Assembly: GCA_017414385.1 (NCBI GenBank)
Contig: JAFQMO010000079.1
Span: forward strand, 1 to 39,798
Length of the DNA stretch: 39,798 nt
From: Clostridia bacterium
GTDB taxonomy: Bacteria; Bacillota; Clostridia; Oscillospirales; CAG-272
Direction: 5' to 3'
The first letter of the stretch is position 1; every line of letters starts with the position of its first letter. The translations under genes and the position numbers were made by a program. The notes under the pieces were generated by a model, which was given only the letters and a program-made list of their open reading frames with translations, had not been told where the DNA came from and did no database searches. Shown piece by piece: positions 14,835 through 24,514 of the stretch.

Positions 14835-16293
14835 TAAGAAAACACAGTATATCACGTCTGAGCAAATGCTTGTGCAGCGTGAGTATACGGAGAAGATCCG
14901 TTTGCGCAACGAGCTGGACGCGCGGGAAACGGGAAAGAAAAAGCGTTGTTATGTCCGAACCTTCGGTTGTCAGCAAAATGAAGCAGACAGTGAACGGCTC
15001 GCGGGTATGGCATCGGAAATGGGGTATGAGATCACAGATTCCGAGCAGGATGCGGATCTTATTCTCATCAATACCTGCGCGGTGCGTGAGCATGCAGAGG
15101 AGCGTGCGCTCTCCATTACCGGTCAGTTTAAGCATCTGAAGGAGAAGAATCCCTCTCTTTTGATCGGTATTTGCGGGTGTATGGTGTCGCAGGAAACGCG
15201 TAAGGAACGGATCAAGCATAGCTATCCGTACGTCAGCTTTTTATTCGGAACCTCAATGCTCTACCGTTTTCCCGAGATTTTGTACCGTTGTATACAAGAA
15301 CAGAAGCGGCAGTTTTATCTTGATGCGGGAGATGTCGGAAACATCGCGGAGGGGATGCCGGTGCGGCGTGCCAGTGATCGTCAGGCATGGGTCAGTGTTA
15401 TGTATGGATGCAATAATTTCTGTACCTACTGTATCGTACCGTATGTACGCGGCAGAGAACGCAGTCGTCATCCATCCTGTATCCTTGAGGAGTGCAGACA
15501 GCTGATCGAACAGGGATACAGAGAGATCACGCTGCTTGGACAGAATGTCAACTCTTACGGTAAGGATCTTTCGGATGACATAAGAATGGATTTCCCAGAT
15601 CTGCTTGCACAGATCTGTTCGCTTCCGGGTGACTTTAAGGTCCACTTTATGACAAGCCACCCAAAGGACGCATCGAAAAAGCTGATCAATGTTATGGCAG
15701 AGAACGAAAAGGCGGCGAAGCATTTCCATTTGCCGCTGCAATCGGGCTCTGACAGAGTGCTTTCTGCGATGAACCGACGTTATACCATTGCGGATTATCT
15801 TGAGATCCTTCGGTACATGCGTGAGAAGATGCCCGATATTACAGTTACCTCCGATATCATTGTCGGATTCCCGACGGAAACCGAGGCGGAATTTGAGGAT
15901 ACACTGACGGCTGTTGCGGCAGCACAGTATGACCAGATCTTCACCTTCCTCTATTCACCGCGTACGGGAACGCCTGCTGCCGTGATGGAAGGACAGATCC
16001 CCGAAAAAATCAAGCAATCGCGGATGCAGAGGCTTCTGGATCTGCAGAATTCGATCCTTGCCGACCGCAATCGCGCGTGTATCGGACGTACGTACCGTAT
16101 TCTTGTTGAAGGACGGAGCAGAGGAGACGATGCGATGTACGCAGGACGTACCGAAGGCGGAAAGCTCGTCCATTTTCCTGTTTCCGAGGATGAGGATCTT
16201 ACAGGACGCATAGCTTTGGTGCGGATCACGGATGCAGCGATCTATCATTTGTCGGGAGAACGCGTATCCGATACGGACGTCGATGAGGGATGA
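14827..16293 (+). CDS. miaB: tRNA-2-methylthio-N6-dimethylallyladenosine synthase
   Basis: MiaB is a radical-SAM methylthiotransferase that adds a methylthio group to i6A37 of tRNAs reading UNN codons. The 488-residue product has the three domains of the family. The N-terminal UPF0004 domain carries the cluster ligands Cys48, Cys84 and Cys118. The radical SAM motif is Cys195, Cys199 and Cys202 in GCNNFCTYC, followed by YVRGRERSR. A C-terminal TRAM domain begins near residue 415. GAAAGGA precedes ATG 14827. The next genes, ricA-like, mutS and mutL, follow the order found in Bacillus subtilis (ymcB-ymcA-cotE-mutS-mutL), which supports MiaB over MtaB or RimO. Confidence 0.95.
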   Translation: MSDKKTQYITSEQMLVQREYTEKIRLRNELDARETGKKKRCYVRTFGCQQNEADSERLAGMASEMGYEITDSEQDADLILINTCAVREHAEERALSITGQFKHLKEKNPSLLIGICGCMVSQETRKERIKHSYPYVSFLFGTSMLYRFPEILYRCIQEQKRQFYLDAGDVGNIAEGMPVRRASDRQAWVSVMYGCNNFCTYCIVPYVRGRERSRHPSCILEECRQLIEQGYREITLLGQNVNSYGKDLSDDIRMDFPDLLAQICSLPGDFKVHFMTSHPKDASKKLINVMAENEKAAKHFHLPLQSGSDRVLSAMNRRYTIADYLEILRYMREKMPDITVTSDIIVGFPTETEAEFEDTLTAVAAAQYDQIFTFLYSPRTGTPAAVMEGQIPEKIKQSRMQRLLDLQNSILADRNRACIGRTYRILVEGRSRGDDAMYAGRTEGGKLVHFPVSEDEDLTGRIALVRITDAAIYHLSGERVSDTDVDEG

Positions 16294-16378
16294 GGATCCC
16301 GTCGATCATAAAAATGAAAAAACCAATACGGTACCGTTTGGTATCGTCCCAAAGAAAGACGAAAAGGAGATTATGAAT

Positions 16379-16774
16379 ATGGATAAGATTATGGAGCTTG
16401 CAGCAGACCTCGGTAAACTCATTAAGGAGGATGCACGCATCAAGCGTATGGAGGTTGCGACAGAGGCTTATAAGAACGACGCGGATCTGCAATATAAGAT
16501 GGCGGAATATAACGTACAGACCATTGCCCTGACGGAGGAATATAAGAAGCCCGAAAAGGACATGGAGGTCATTCATGCGATCGAGACACGTATCAACTCA
16601 CTTTATGATGAGATCGCATCTCTTCCCGTTATGATCGAATATAACGCGGCACAGGAAGCGGTAAACGCATTCATGAACTGTGTCAATGAGGAGATTTCCT
16701 TCCAGATCACAGGAGAACGTGCCGGTGAGAGCGGCTGTACGCATGATTGCTCCACTTGCCGCGGTTGTCACTGA
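16379..16774 (+). CDS. YlbF/YmcA family protein, RicA-like, with four-cysteine tail
   Basis: The 131-residue helical product belongs to the YlbF/YmcA family. In Bacillus subtilis, YmcA (RicA), YlbF (RicF) and YaaT (RicT) form an iron-sulfur-containing complex that controls RNase Y processing, Spo0A phosphorylation, competence and biofilm formation. Its place directly after miaB matches ymcA. The C-terminus carries Cys120, Cys124, Cys127 and Cys130 in CTHDCSTCRGC, a CX3CX2CX2C pattern suited to metal or Fe-S binding. I chose ATG 16379 because AAGGAG (16364-16369) lies nine bases upstream. The in-frame ATG at 16373 is too close, and earlier starts overlap miaB. RicA versus RicF cannot be settled without comparison to other family members in the genome. 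Confidence 0.8.
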   Translation: MDKIMELAADLGKLIKEDARIKRMEVATEAYKNDADLQYKMAEYNVQTIALTEEYKKPEKDMEVIHAIETRINSLYDEIASLPVMIEYNAAQEAVNAFMNCVNEEISFQITGERAGESGCTHDCSTCRGCH

Positions 16775-16847
16775 GTGTGAGAGAGCGCACGGCAGAGCTT
16801 TTGCGGATATGACCGCTAATCACTGTTGACCGAAAGGAAGAGACACT

Positions 16848-19469
16848 ATGGCTATTACGCCGTTTATGCAGCAATATCTTGAGCTAAAGGAAAAATATAA
16901 GGATTATATCCTGTTTTTCCGTCTGGGCGATTTTTATGAAATGTTTTGGGAGGATGCAAAAACGGCATCCAAGGAGCTTGAGCTTGTTCTGACAGGACGT
17001 GATTGCGGCTGTGAAGAGCGGGCACCGATGTGCGGGGTTCCGTATCATTCCAGTGAGGGATATATAGCAAAGCTGATCGCAAAAGGGTACAAGATCGCGG
17101 TTTGTGAGCAGCTGGAGGACCCTGCATTAACAAAGGGCCTTGTCAAACGGGATGTTGTCAGGATCATTACTCCGGGTACGGTCATCGAAAACTCGATGCT
17201 GGACGAGACTGCAAACAACTATCTTTGCTCGCTGTATGTGCAAAACACAGGTATCGGAGCTGCTTTTGTGGACATCTCAACGGGTGAGATCTCTGTTACC
17301 GATGCAGAGGGCGAGGATGCAGAGGCATATATTCTCAATGAACTCGGTGCGTATGTTCCCAAAGAGGTCCTTTTGAACACAGCCCTGACGCAAATTCCGC
17401 GTATCGGTGCGTTTTTGTCCGAGCGTGTTCATGCAATGACGGAGGACGGTGTAGCCTTTCGCTTTGAGGGAGCAGAGGTGATCACTCGTGTGCGGTCTCA
17501 CTTCCCGCAGCAGGCCGAGGATCTTTTTTCCTCGGATACTCCCCGCAGCAGACGTATGATTGCTGCGATCGGTGCACTGCTTGACTATATCGCGGAAACA
17601 CAAAAAACAGACATTTCCTATATCCGTACGCTGCACGTTTACTTTAACGGACAGTACATGGAGATGGATATCAATACACGGCGCAATCTGGAGCTGTGCG
17701 AGACGATGCGCCAGAAGGAGAAGCGCGGAAGCCTTCTTTGGGTGCTTGACAGAACCAAAACGGCAATGGGTGCGCGTAATCTGAAAAAATGGATAGAAAT
17801 GCCGCTCACGGATACCAAGCGTATTGTTTCCCGTCAGGAGTCGGTCAAGGCCTTTTTTGACCGTTATCTTGAACGTGAGGAGATCGGTCTTTACCTCAAG
17901 GACGTTTTTGATCTGGAGCGATTGACGACCCGTATCGTTTATAATACAGCGGGTCCCAAGGATATGCGCGCGATCGCCAATACCATTGCGGTGATCGCAC
18001 CGATCCGCCGATTGCTGGCGGAGATCGGGGGACCGGAGATCGGTCGTATTCACGATGCGCTTGACGATCTGTCTGATCTGTATCAGGCGATCAACGATGC
18101 CATTGATGATGATCCGCCTTTTTCTGTCAGAGAGGGTGGCTTCATCCGTGATGGCTATCATGCCGATGTGGATGCGCTGCGTGAGATACTCAATGACGGA
18201 AGTGCGTGGAAGAGTAAGATCGAGGCGGCAGAGCGGGAGGCAACGGGCATCCCGAAGCTGAAGATCGGCTACAACAAGGTCTTCGGCTATTACATCGAGG
18301 TTACCAATTCTTACCGTGACCTTGTTCCGGAGCACTATATACGTAAGCAGACCCTGACGGGTGCTGAACGGTATATCACGCAGGAATTGAAGGATATGGA
18401 AGCAACAGTGCTTGGCGCAAGAGACAAGCTCCATGCACTGGAATACGAGCTGTTTCAATCGGTCCGTGAGGTCTTGTGCCGGAATGTGGAACGGATTCAG
18501 CGTTCTGCTGTGCTTCTTGCGGAGATCGATACCTATATTTCGCTTGCAGAGGCTGCCAATCGCGGGAACTATGTATGTCCTGAGGTCGATAACAGCGATG
18601 TGATCGAGATCCGTGACGGACGTCATCCTGTTGTGGAGCGCTTTGCGGGGGATACCTATTTTGTCCCCAACGATACATTGCTTGATACGGGAGTTCGCCG
18701 GCTTGCATTGATTACAGGCCCCAATATGGCAGGTAAATCTACCTATATGCGTCAGGTCGCGCTGATCTGTATTATGGCGCAGATCGGCTCCTTTGTTCCT
18801 GCCAAGAGCGCACGCATCGGCGTTGTGGACCGTGTGTTTACCCGTGTCGGCGCATCAGACGATCTTGCATCGGGACAATCTACGTTTATGCTTGAGATGA
18901 CAGAGGTTGCCTATATTCTTTCGCATGCAACAAGGCAGAGCTTGATCATTTATGATGAGATCGGACGGGGCACCAGCACCTATGACGGTATGAGTATCGC
19001 TCGTGCGGTTCTTGAGTACACGCTTGGCAAAAAGATCGGCGCAAAAACATTGTTTGCAACACACTATCACGAGCTGACCGAGATCGAGGGTCAGCTTGAG
19101 GGAGTTATCAACTACAACATTGCGGCAAAGAAAAAAGGAGATGATATCATTTTCTTGAGAAAGATCGTGTCAGGTCCCGCTGACGACAGCTACGGTATCG
19201 AGGTCGCAAAGCTTGCAGGAATTCCCTCAGAGGTCATCCGACGCGCAAAAGAGGTTCTTGAGAGCCTGACAGGCGGAGAAAATGTGACGGTCCGAGGAAA
19301 GCGTAAGTTGCTTCCGAGCGAGGATCAGATCGCAATGGACTTCGATACGCCCGACAGGGACTATGCTGCAGAGGAGATCAAGAAGCGTATCAAGGATACG
19401 GATATCAATACACTTACGCCGCTTGCGGCGCTGAATATGCTGATGGAAATGAAGGATATGATCCTTTGA
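16848..19469 (+). CDS. mutS: DNA mismatch repair protein MutS
   Basis: MutS recognises mismatches and small loops and recruits MutL. The 873-residue product is MutS1 type. The N-terminal mismatch wedge motif GDFYEMF includes Phe29 and Glu31. Connector, core and clamp domains follow, and the ABC-type ATPase has Walker A GPNMAGKST at 624-632 and Walker B IYDEIGRGTSTYDG. The C-terminal helix-turn-helix region (YGIEVAKLAGIP) is present, and an extra tail of about 60 residues ends in the helical dimer-like segment. GAAAGGAAGAG precedes the ATG. mutL starts 38 bases downstream. Confidence 0.97.
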   Translation: MAITPFMQQYLELKEKYKDYILFFRLGDFYEMFWEDAKTASKELELVLTGRDCGCEERAPMCGVPYHSSEGYIAKLIAKGYKIAVCEQLEDPALTKGLVKRDVVRIITPGTVIENSMLDETANNYLCSLYVQNTGIGAAFVDISTGEISVTDAEGEDAEAYILNELGAYVPKEVLLNTALTQIPRIGAFLSERVHAMTEDGVAFRFEGAEVITRVRSHFPQQAEDLFSSDTPRSRRMIAAIGALLDYIAETQKTDISYIRTLHVYFNGQYMEMDINTRRNLELCETMRQKEKRGSLLWVLDRTKTAMGARNLKKWIEMPLTDTKRIVSRQESVKAFFDRYLEREEIGLYLKDVFDLERLTTRIVYNTAGPKDMRAIANTIAVIAPIRRLLAEIGGPEIGRIHDALDDLSDLYQAINDAIDDDPPFSVREGGFIRDGYHADVDALREILNDGSAWKSKIEAAEREATGIPKLKIGYNKVFGYYIEVTNSYRDLVPEHYIRKQTLTGAERYITQELKDMEATVLGARDKLHALEYELFQSVREVLCRNVERIQRSAVLLAEIDTYISLAEAANRGNYVCPEVDNSDVIEIRDGRHPVVERFAGDTYFVPNDTLLDTGVRRLALITGPNMAGKSTYMRQVALICIMAQIGSFVPAKSARIGVVDRVFTRVGASDDLASGQSTFMLEMTEVAYILSHATRQSLIIYDEIGRGTSTYDGMSIARAVLEYTLGKKIGAKTLFATHYHELTEIEGQLEGVINYNIAAKKKGDDIIFLRKIVSGPADDSYGIEVAKLAGIPSEVIRRAKEVLESLTGGENVTVRGKRKLLPSEDQIAMDFDTPDRDYAAEEIKKRIKDTDINTLTPLAALNMLMEMKDMIL

Positions 19470-19507
19470 TATGACATTGGCAAACGGATAGAGAGGGGGT
19501 ATGCGTG

Positions 19508-21652
19508 ATGGGAATCATCAACGTTCTGGATTTTCATGTGGCGAATCTGATCGCGGCGGGAGAGGTTGTGGACCGTCCGGCATCGGTTGTCAAGGAGCTT
19601 CTTGAAAATGCGATCGACTCAGGTGCCGATAGCATTACCGTGGAAATCAAACGCGGCGGAGTTTCGTTTATCCGCGTTACGGATAACGGCTGCGGCATGG
19701 CAAGAGAGGATGTTCCCGTTGCACTGAAACGGCATGCGACAAGTAAGATCAAAGAAGCCGGAGATCTTGAGTCCATCATGACGCTCGGCTTCCGCGGAGA
19801 AGCACTTGCTGCGATCTCATCTGTATCCGAAATGAGGATCCTCACAAAACGAAAGGAGGATCCTGTGGGCACGGTTCTTGAGGCGTCAGGCGGAAGAGTC
19901 TCGGCAATTTCGGATGCGGGATGCCCGGACGGTACATCGGTGATCGTTGAGAATCTGTTTTTCAACACACCTGCGCGCTTGAAGTTCTTAAAAAAAGACG
20001 GAACAGAGGCTGCGAATGTTGCGGCCTACGTAGAAAAGATCGCATTGTCACATCCGTCTGTCCGTATGCGTTTTATCTCTGACGGCGATCTGAAGTATTC
20101 AACCGCAGGTGACGGAGAACGGTACAGCACGATCTACGCGGTCTTGGGACGTGATTTTGCTAAAAAGCTTGTGGAGATCCGCGGCGGATTTGACGGTGTT
20201 GAGGTCGTCGGATATATCGGAACGCCTGAAAATGTGCGTGGAAACCGCAATATGCAGATCTTTTTCATCAATGACCGCTATGTCCGCTCAAAGACTGTAA
20301 CAGCGGCGCTGGAGCAGGCGTTTTCCACCTTTATTCCTTCGGATAAATTTCCATGTGCGGTTCTCTATCTTCATATGAATCCGTCGACGGTCGATGTTAA
20401 CGTGCATCCTGCCAAGCTTGAGGTGAAATTTTCAAATGAGCGGCTGATCTTTGAATCCGTATACTATGCGGTGCGCGGTGCCTTGGAGAAGCGCCTTGTT
20501 TCGCCCGAAATGAAGATCCTTGAGGATTCGCAGAAGCGGCGGGAGCAGCAAAATGCGGTATTTGCTTTTGCTGCGGGAAAGGAAGGCCGCGGAGGCGAGA
20601 GGCAGCCGACGGCACGGGAGCTCCTTCGTACCTTGGAGGATACAACAAAGGATACAGGGAGAGCTGCTGTGCAGCCGACACAGGAGGCACCGCAGGCAGT
20701 ACCTGCGGATGATACACTGGTACCGCTTCCCACAGCGGAGTTTTCGGCAGTGCATCCGCATGTGAAGGATATGGTGCAGGCGCCCCCTCCCACAGATGCG
20801 CCTCCGAGCCGAGATGCACTTGAATCGGGATCTGCTGCAGAGGCGGCGGAAAGCATTTCCGTACCTACGCATATCAGAGATGCATTTGAGCGCCCCACGG
20901 AAACGGTCGTATCCGCGGGTATGCAGGGAAGACCAATGGCACAGTCTCAAGCCAAGATGCCCGACTCGGGCTCTCTCCGTGTGCCTCTGTCATCTGTGAC
21001 AGAGGCACAGGATCATTCGCAGCAAGGCAATACGAAGGTATCGGTGTGCAACGGTGACCGCGGGGAGACGGCAGCAGAATATCGCATTGTCGGTGAGTTG
21101 TTCCGGTGTTATGCGGTGCTTGAGCAGGGGGATACGGTATACCTTGTTGATAAGCATGCAGCACATGAGAGGATCCTCTTTGAACAGATGAAGCGCTTTC
21201 AGCGGCAAAGTGAGTTTACGAGTCAACTTCTTCTTATGCCCATCGTTATACCGATGACAGGGGAGGAGGCGGTCACCGCACGTGATTTTTCCGATGAGAT
21301 CCAAGCGGCCGGGTTTGTATTTGAGGTCGGGGAAAAAGAAGCAACGGTAACGCAGATCCCCTCCTTCCTCGATACGGCGGCAGCAAGAGATGCCTTTTGC
21401 GAAACGGTCACGCGTCTCTGTGAAAACCTCGGAACCGCAGATCTGACGCGTCAGCAGTGCTATGAAAGAGCACTCTTCCAAGCGGCCTGTAAGGCAGCGG
21501 TCAAGGCAGGTCGTGTTTACGATGAGGCACATCTGAAATGGATCTGTGACCGTGTGATGACGGATCCCGAGATCCGTTATTGCCCGCATGGCAGACCGGT
21601 CTGCTTTACGATGACAAAATCCATGATTGAGAATCGGTTTGGCAGAACATAG
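19508..21652 (+). CDS. mutL: DNA mismatch repair endonuclease MutL
   Basis: MutL couples mismatch recognition by MutS to strand removal. The 714-residue product has an N-terminal GHKL ATPase (ELLENAIDSGAD near 31-42, DNGCGM, GFRGEAL) and a transducer domain to about 330. A low-complexity Pro/Ala/Thr-rich linker runs to about 515, longer than in many relatives. The C-terminal dimerisation and nuclease domain follows. The endonuclease motif DKHAAHERILFE lies at 548-559, a variant of DQHA(X)2E(X)4E, with ACKAAVKAG near 660 and CPHGRP at 692-697. This marks the nicking type of MutL used in methyl-independent repair. ATG 19508 follows GAGAGGGGG, and an adjacent GTG at 19505 is the alternative start. 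Confidence 0.96.
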   Translation: MGIINVLDFHVANLIAAGEVVDRPASVVKELLENAIDSGADSITVEIKRGGVSFIRVTDNGCGMAREDVPVALKRHATSKIKEAGDLESIMTLGFRGEALAAISSVSEMRILTKRKEDPVGTVLEASGGRVSAISDAGCPDGTSVIVENLFFNTPARLKFLKKDGTEAANVAAYVEKIALSHPSVRMRFISDGDLKYSTAGDGERYSTIYAVLGRDFAKKLVEIRGGFDGVEVVGYIGTPENVRGNRNMQIFFINDRYVRSKTVTAALEQAFSTFIPSDKFPCAVLYLHMNPSTVDVNVHPAKLEVKFSNERLIFESVYYAVRGALEKRLVSPEMKILEDSQKRREQQNAVFAFAAGKEGRGGERQPTARELLRTLEDTTKDTGRAAVQPTQEAPQAVPADDTLVPLPTAEFSAVHPHVKDMVQAPPPTDAPPSRDALESGSAAEAAESISVPTHIRDAFERPTETVVSAGMQGRPMAQSQAKMPDSGSLRVPLSSVTEAQDHSQQGNTKVSVCNGDRGETAAEYRIVGELFRCYAVLEQGDTVYLVDKHAAHERILFEQMKRFQRQSEFTSQLLLMPIVIPMTGEEAVTARDFSDEIQAAGFVFEVGEKEATVTQIPSFLDTAAARDAFCETVTRLCENLGTADLTRQQCYERALFQAACKAAVKAGRVYDEAHLKWICDRVMTDPEIRYCPHGRPVCFTMTKSMIENRFGRT

Positions 21653-21713
21653 AATCAAAGAGCGATGCTTTGGAGGATGGCGTTAAGACAATAAACATGA
21701 AAAGGAAGCACAG

Positions 21714-22859
21714 ATGAGTAAATTTGAGTTAATAAAGACAGAAGGCCGTGCAAGACGGGGCAGATTTCATACGGTTCACGGAGTGATCCAGACACCGGTA
21801 TTTATGAATGTCGGAACATCTGCAGCAATCAAGGGCGGTATTTCCACACAGGATCTATACGAGGTGGGATGTCAGGTAGAATTGTCCAATACCTACCATC
21901 TTCATGTAAGACCGGGAGACGATGTGATCCGTGATCTTGGCGGTATCCATAAATTCTTTAATTGGGACAGGCCTGTTTTGACAGACAGCGGCGGCTTTCA
22001 GGTGTTCTCTCTGGCAAAGCTGAGAAAGATCAGCGAGGAGGGGGTCGCGTTCCAATCGCACATTGACGGCAAACACATTTTTATGGGACCTGAGGAGAGT
22101 ATGCGGATCCAATCCAATCTCGCCTCGACGATTGCCATGGCGTTTGACGAGTGTGTTGAAAATCCCGCTCCCTATGAATATGTCAAGCAGTCCATTGCGC
22201 GAACAACAAGATGGCTCTACCGCTGTAAGGATGAAATGGCACGGCTTAACAGCCTTCCCGAAACGATCAATCCCTCGCAGCTTCTGTTCGGTATCAATCA
22301 GGGCGGCACATACCGTGACCTGCGGATCGAGCATATGAAGCAGATCGAGGAGCTGGATCTTCCGGGATATGCGGTCGGAGGTCTTGCTGTCGGTGAGCCG
22401 GAGGACAGTATGTATGAGATCATCGAAGCATTGGATCCGTATATGCCGACCGATAAACCGAGATATCTGATGGGTGTCGGAACCCCGCGTAATATCATCG
22501 AAGGTGTCTATCGCGGTGTGGATTTCTTTGATTGCGTTATGCCTTCCCGTAATGCACGCCATGGATATCTGTTTACCTGGCATGGAACGATGAATATCCT
22601 CAACCGCAAATTTGAGCGTGATCCGAGACCGATCGATGAGGGCTGTGGATGTCCTGTCTGCAGGCACTATTCCCGCGGATATATCCGTCACCTCTTAAAG
22701 GCAAAGGAAATGCTCGGCATGCGTCTTGCGGTGCTCCACAACTTGTATTTCTATAACGACCTGATGGCAAAGATCCGTCAAGCATTGGACGAGGACCGAT
22801 TTGAGCAGTTTTATCACACTTACCATGAGCTGCTCGCAACACGTCCCGATTATCAGTGA
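21714..22859 (+). CDS. tgt: tRNA-guanine transglycosylase (queuine/preQ1)
   Basis: Tgt exchanges guanine-34 for preQ1 in tRNAs with GUN anticodons, the key step of queuosine synthesis. The 381-residue product has the TIM-barrel family signature, with Asp91 in TDSGGFQVFS as the general base. GVDFFDCVMPSRNARHG (268-284) contains the nucleophilic aspartate. The zinc site is Cys311, Cys313, Cys316 and His342, with spacing identical to the Escherichia coli enzyme. AAAAGGAAG precedes the ATG. It lies 61 bases after mutL, and an intrinsic terminator follows it. The queuosine biosynthesis genes (queA and others) are not in the window. Confidence 0.96.
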   Translation: MSKFELIKTEGRARRGRFHTVHGVIQTPVFMNVGTSAAIKGGISTQDLYEVGCQVELSNTYHLHVRPGDDVIRDLGGIHKFFNWDRPVLTDSGGFQVFSLAKLRKISEEGVAFQSHIDGKHIFMGPEESMRIQSNLASTIAMAFDECVENPAPYEYVKQSIARTTRWLYRCKDEMARLNSLPETINPSQLLFGINQGGTYRDLRIEHMKQIEELDLPGYAVGGLAVGEPEDSMYEIIEALDPYMPTDKPRYLMGVGTPRNIIEGVYRGVDFFDCVMPSRNARHGYLFTWHGTMNILNRKFERDPRPIDEGCGCPVCRHYSRGYIRHLLKAKEMLGMRLAVLHNLYFYNDLMAKIRQALDEDRFEQFYHTYHELLATRPDYQ

Positions 22860-22881
22860 TGACATTCATCGAATATATTGA

Positions 22882-22922
22882 GATCTGTATGCGGAAATGT
22901 ATCGCATACAGGTCTTTTTTTT
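22882..22922 (+). terminator. Intrinsic terminator after tgt
   Basis: GATCTGTATGCG (22882-22893) pairs with CGCATACAGGTC (22903-22914) with one G-T pair. The loop is nine bases, and eight T follow (22915-22922). It separates the mutS-mutL-tgt run from the spoIIIA operon. Confidence 0.92.
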
Positions 22923-22971
22923 GTTGCTGCGGCATATGATACAGTAACCGTAACCGAGAGGGGAGAATCAT

Positions 22972-23946
22972 ATGACGGACGTCGAAAAGCTATTGTCGTT
23001 TCTTTCGCCTGATTTTGCACGGACAATGTCACAGCGGCAGATCGCAGCAACGGCATTGACAGAGATCCGCGCTCGCGTACAGGGGTGCTCGGCGATTACA
23101 TATATAAGTGCGGAAGGAAAGCGGAAACGCATAACGGTACAGGGAACACCGCTTTCGGAAGAGGATCTGCGTCGGACGCTATCCAGATTATGTGACGGCT
23201 CTGTTCATGCATTCGATGATGAGATACGGCGCGGGTACCTGTCACCGCCGCTTTTTGACGGCGTGCGTGTTGGGCTCGGCGGTCGGGTACATTGTGAGCA
23301 GAAGCGCGTTGCGTGTCTGCAGCATCTTTACAGCATGTGTATTCGTTTGCCGCATTGGTATGCGCCCGCGGAGAGAACGCTCCAAATGATCGAAGAGACT
23401 TTGTACAAGGGACAATACGGGACAGTCTCCGAGGCATCGGGGACAGAGGAAGGAGACGCAAGACAACCACTGCGCTCCACGCTGTTTTTTGCGCCTCCCG
23501 GTCAAGGGAAAACAACACTTTTGCGTTATTTGATCTGTGAATTATGTGCCGTTGACCGTGTCGGAGGTCCCTTGTGCGGTGCGGTGATCGATACAGGTGA
23601 GGAGCTGTTTCTTCCCGAAATGTTTGCACGGCGACCATGCATGGCAGATATCTTTTTCGGTTACCCGCACGGTATTGGAATCGGTATCGCAACAAGGGCC
23701 TTTTCTCCCGATGTGATTCTTTGCGATGAGATTGGCGGAGAGGAGGAGGCTGAGGCGGTTTTGAGCGCACAGACAAGCGGCGTTCCTCTGATCGCAACTG
23801 CTCACGCAGATTCTTTGGAAGGACTGCTGCGGCGCCCCTGCTTTCGCCGCCTTCATGAGCATGGCGTGTTTTCGCAATATGTCAGAGTATCGCTCGAAAA
23901 GGAAGGGGTGTACCTTTCGGATATTACACGTGTATCCGAATGCTGA
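22972..23946 (+). CDS. spoIIIAA: Stage III sporulation protein AA
   Basis: SpoIIIAA is the cytoplasmic ATPase of the mother-cell side of the SpoIIIA-SpoIIQ channel that feeds the engulfed forespore. It is related to type II/IV secretion ATPases. The 324-residue product has Walker A FAPPGQGKTT at about 173-182, Walker B VILCDEIGGEEEA, and the TAHADS-like sensor segment. A segment of about 20 residues rich in Gly, Glu and Ser (150-168) precedes the ATPase core. GAGAGGGGAG precedes ATG 22972. A terminator upstream means the operon needs its own promoter. GATACAGT (22938-22945) is a weak candidate for a sigmaE -10, without a clear -35. Confidence 0.95.
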   Translation: MTDVEKLLSFLSPDFARTMSQRQIAATALTEIRARVQGCSAITYISAEGKRKRITVQGTPLSEEDLRRTLSRLCDGSVHAFDDEIRRGYLSPPLFDGVRVGLGGRVHCEQKRVACLQHLYSMCIRLPHWYAPAERTLQMIEETLYKGQYGTVSEASGTEEGDARQPLRSTLFFAPPGQGKTTLLRYLICELCAVDRVGGPLCGAVIDTGEELFLPEMFARRPCMADIFFGYPHGIGIGIATRAFSPDVILCDEIGGEEEAEAVLSAQTSGVPLIATAHADSLEGLLRRPCFRRLHEHGVFSQYVRVSLEKEGVYLSDITRVSEC

Positions 23947-23967
23947 TAAGAGAGGGGATCGGTTGTT

Positions 23968-24483
23968 ATGTACCTGAAGATCATCGGTGCGGCTTTGATC
24001 CTTTTGGCGTGCTTGCGCATTGGGACCGTACTGATATTACAAGAGCGGCAACGTGTTGTGCAGCTGCGCGCTTTTTTTGTGCTGATCACTGCAATACGGG
24101 AGGGAATCGGCGTGCTGCACCTGCCGCTGAGGGAGATCTGTACGCAGCATAGGGATCCGAATCTGGTGAAGACAGGCTATACAGAAGCCTTGATGCGGAG
24201 ATTTTCTTCAGAGGAGGATACGGGTATGCCGGTTCTTGCAAACGCGTTTTTTGATATTTCCGAATCTCTTTCGTTGACGGAGGGTGAGGTGCAGCTGTTA
24301 TCAGCGTTCTTTTTGGATATCGGAACACAGGATAGTGAAAAAGAATGCAGCAGGTGTGATTATTATAAGGCCAAGCTATCGGGACTTTTGGAAACCGCCG
24401 TGGAGGGACTTCCGGCACGCATCAAGGTTTTGCGTACGGTATCTCTGTCGGTTGGCGGATTGCTTGTTCTGATGCTTTTGTGA
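23968..24483 (+). CDS. spoIIIAB: Stage III sporulation protein AB
   Basis: The 171-residue product matches SpoIIIAB, a membrane component related to type II secretion GspF-like proteins. An N-terminal membrane segment (residues 2-17, YLKIIGAALILLACL) and a C-terminal one (about 155-171) flank a helical domain with LREICTQHRD and the conserved FFLDIGTQDSEKE region near 112-124. It lies 21 bases after spoIIIAA in the standard AA-AH gene order. The ribosome binding site AGAGAGGGG is about 10 bases upstream. Confidence 0.93.
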   Translation: MYLKIIGAALILLACLRIGTVLILQERQRVVQLRAFFVLITAIREGIGVLHLPLREICTQHRDPNLVKTGYTEALMRRFSSEEDTGMPVLANAFFDISESLSLTEGEVQLLSAFFLDIGTQDSEKECSRCDYYKAKLSGLLETAVEGLPARIKVLRTVSLSVGGLLVLMLL

Positions 24484-24514
24484 TGAGCGGAAGAAAAAAG
24501 AAAGGATATACAGG

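Noticed and set aside
16232..16378. Long upstream extension of the RicA-like gene
   Set aside because: It overlaps the end of miaB, and the AAGGAG at 16364-16369 points to ATG 16379.
17277..18626. A 449-codon open frame antisense to mutS
   Set aside because: It is wholly inside mutS on the other strand, with no ribosome binding site and no recognisable domain. It is explained by codon usage of mutS.
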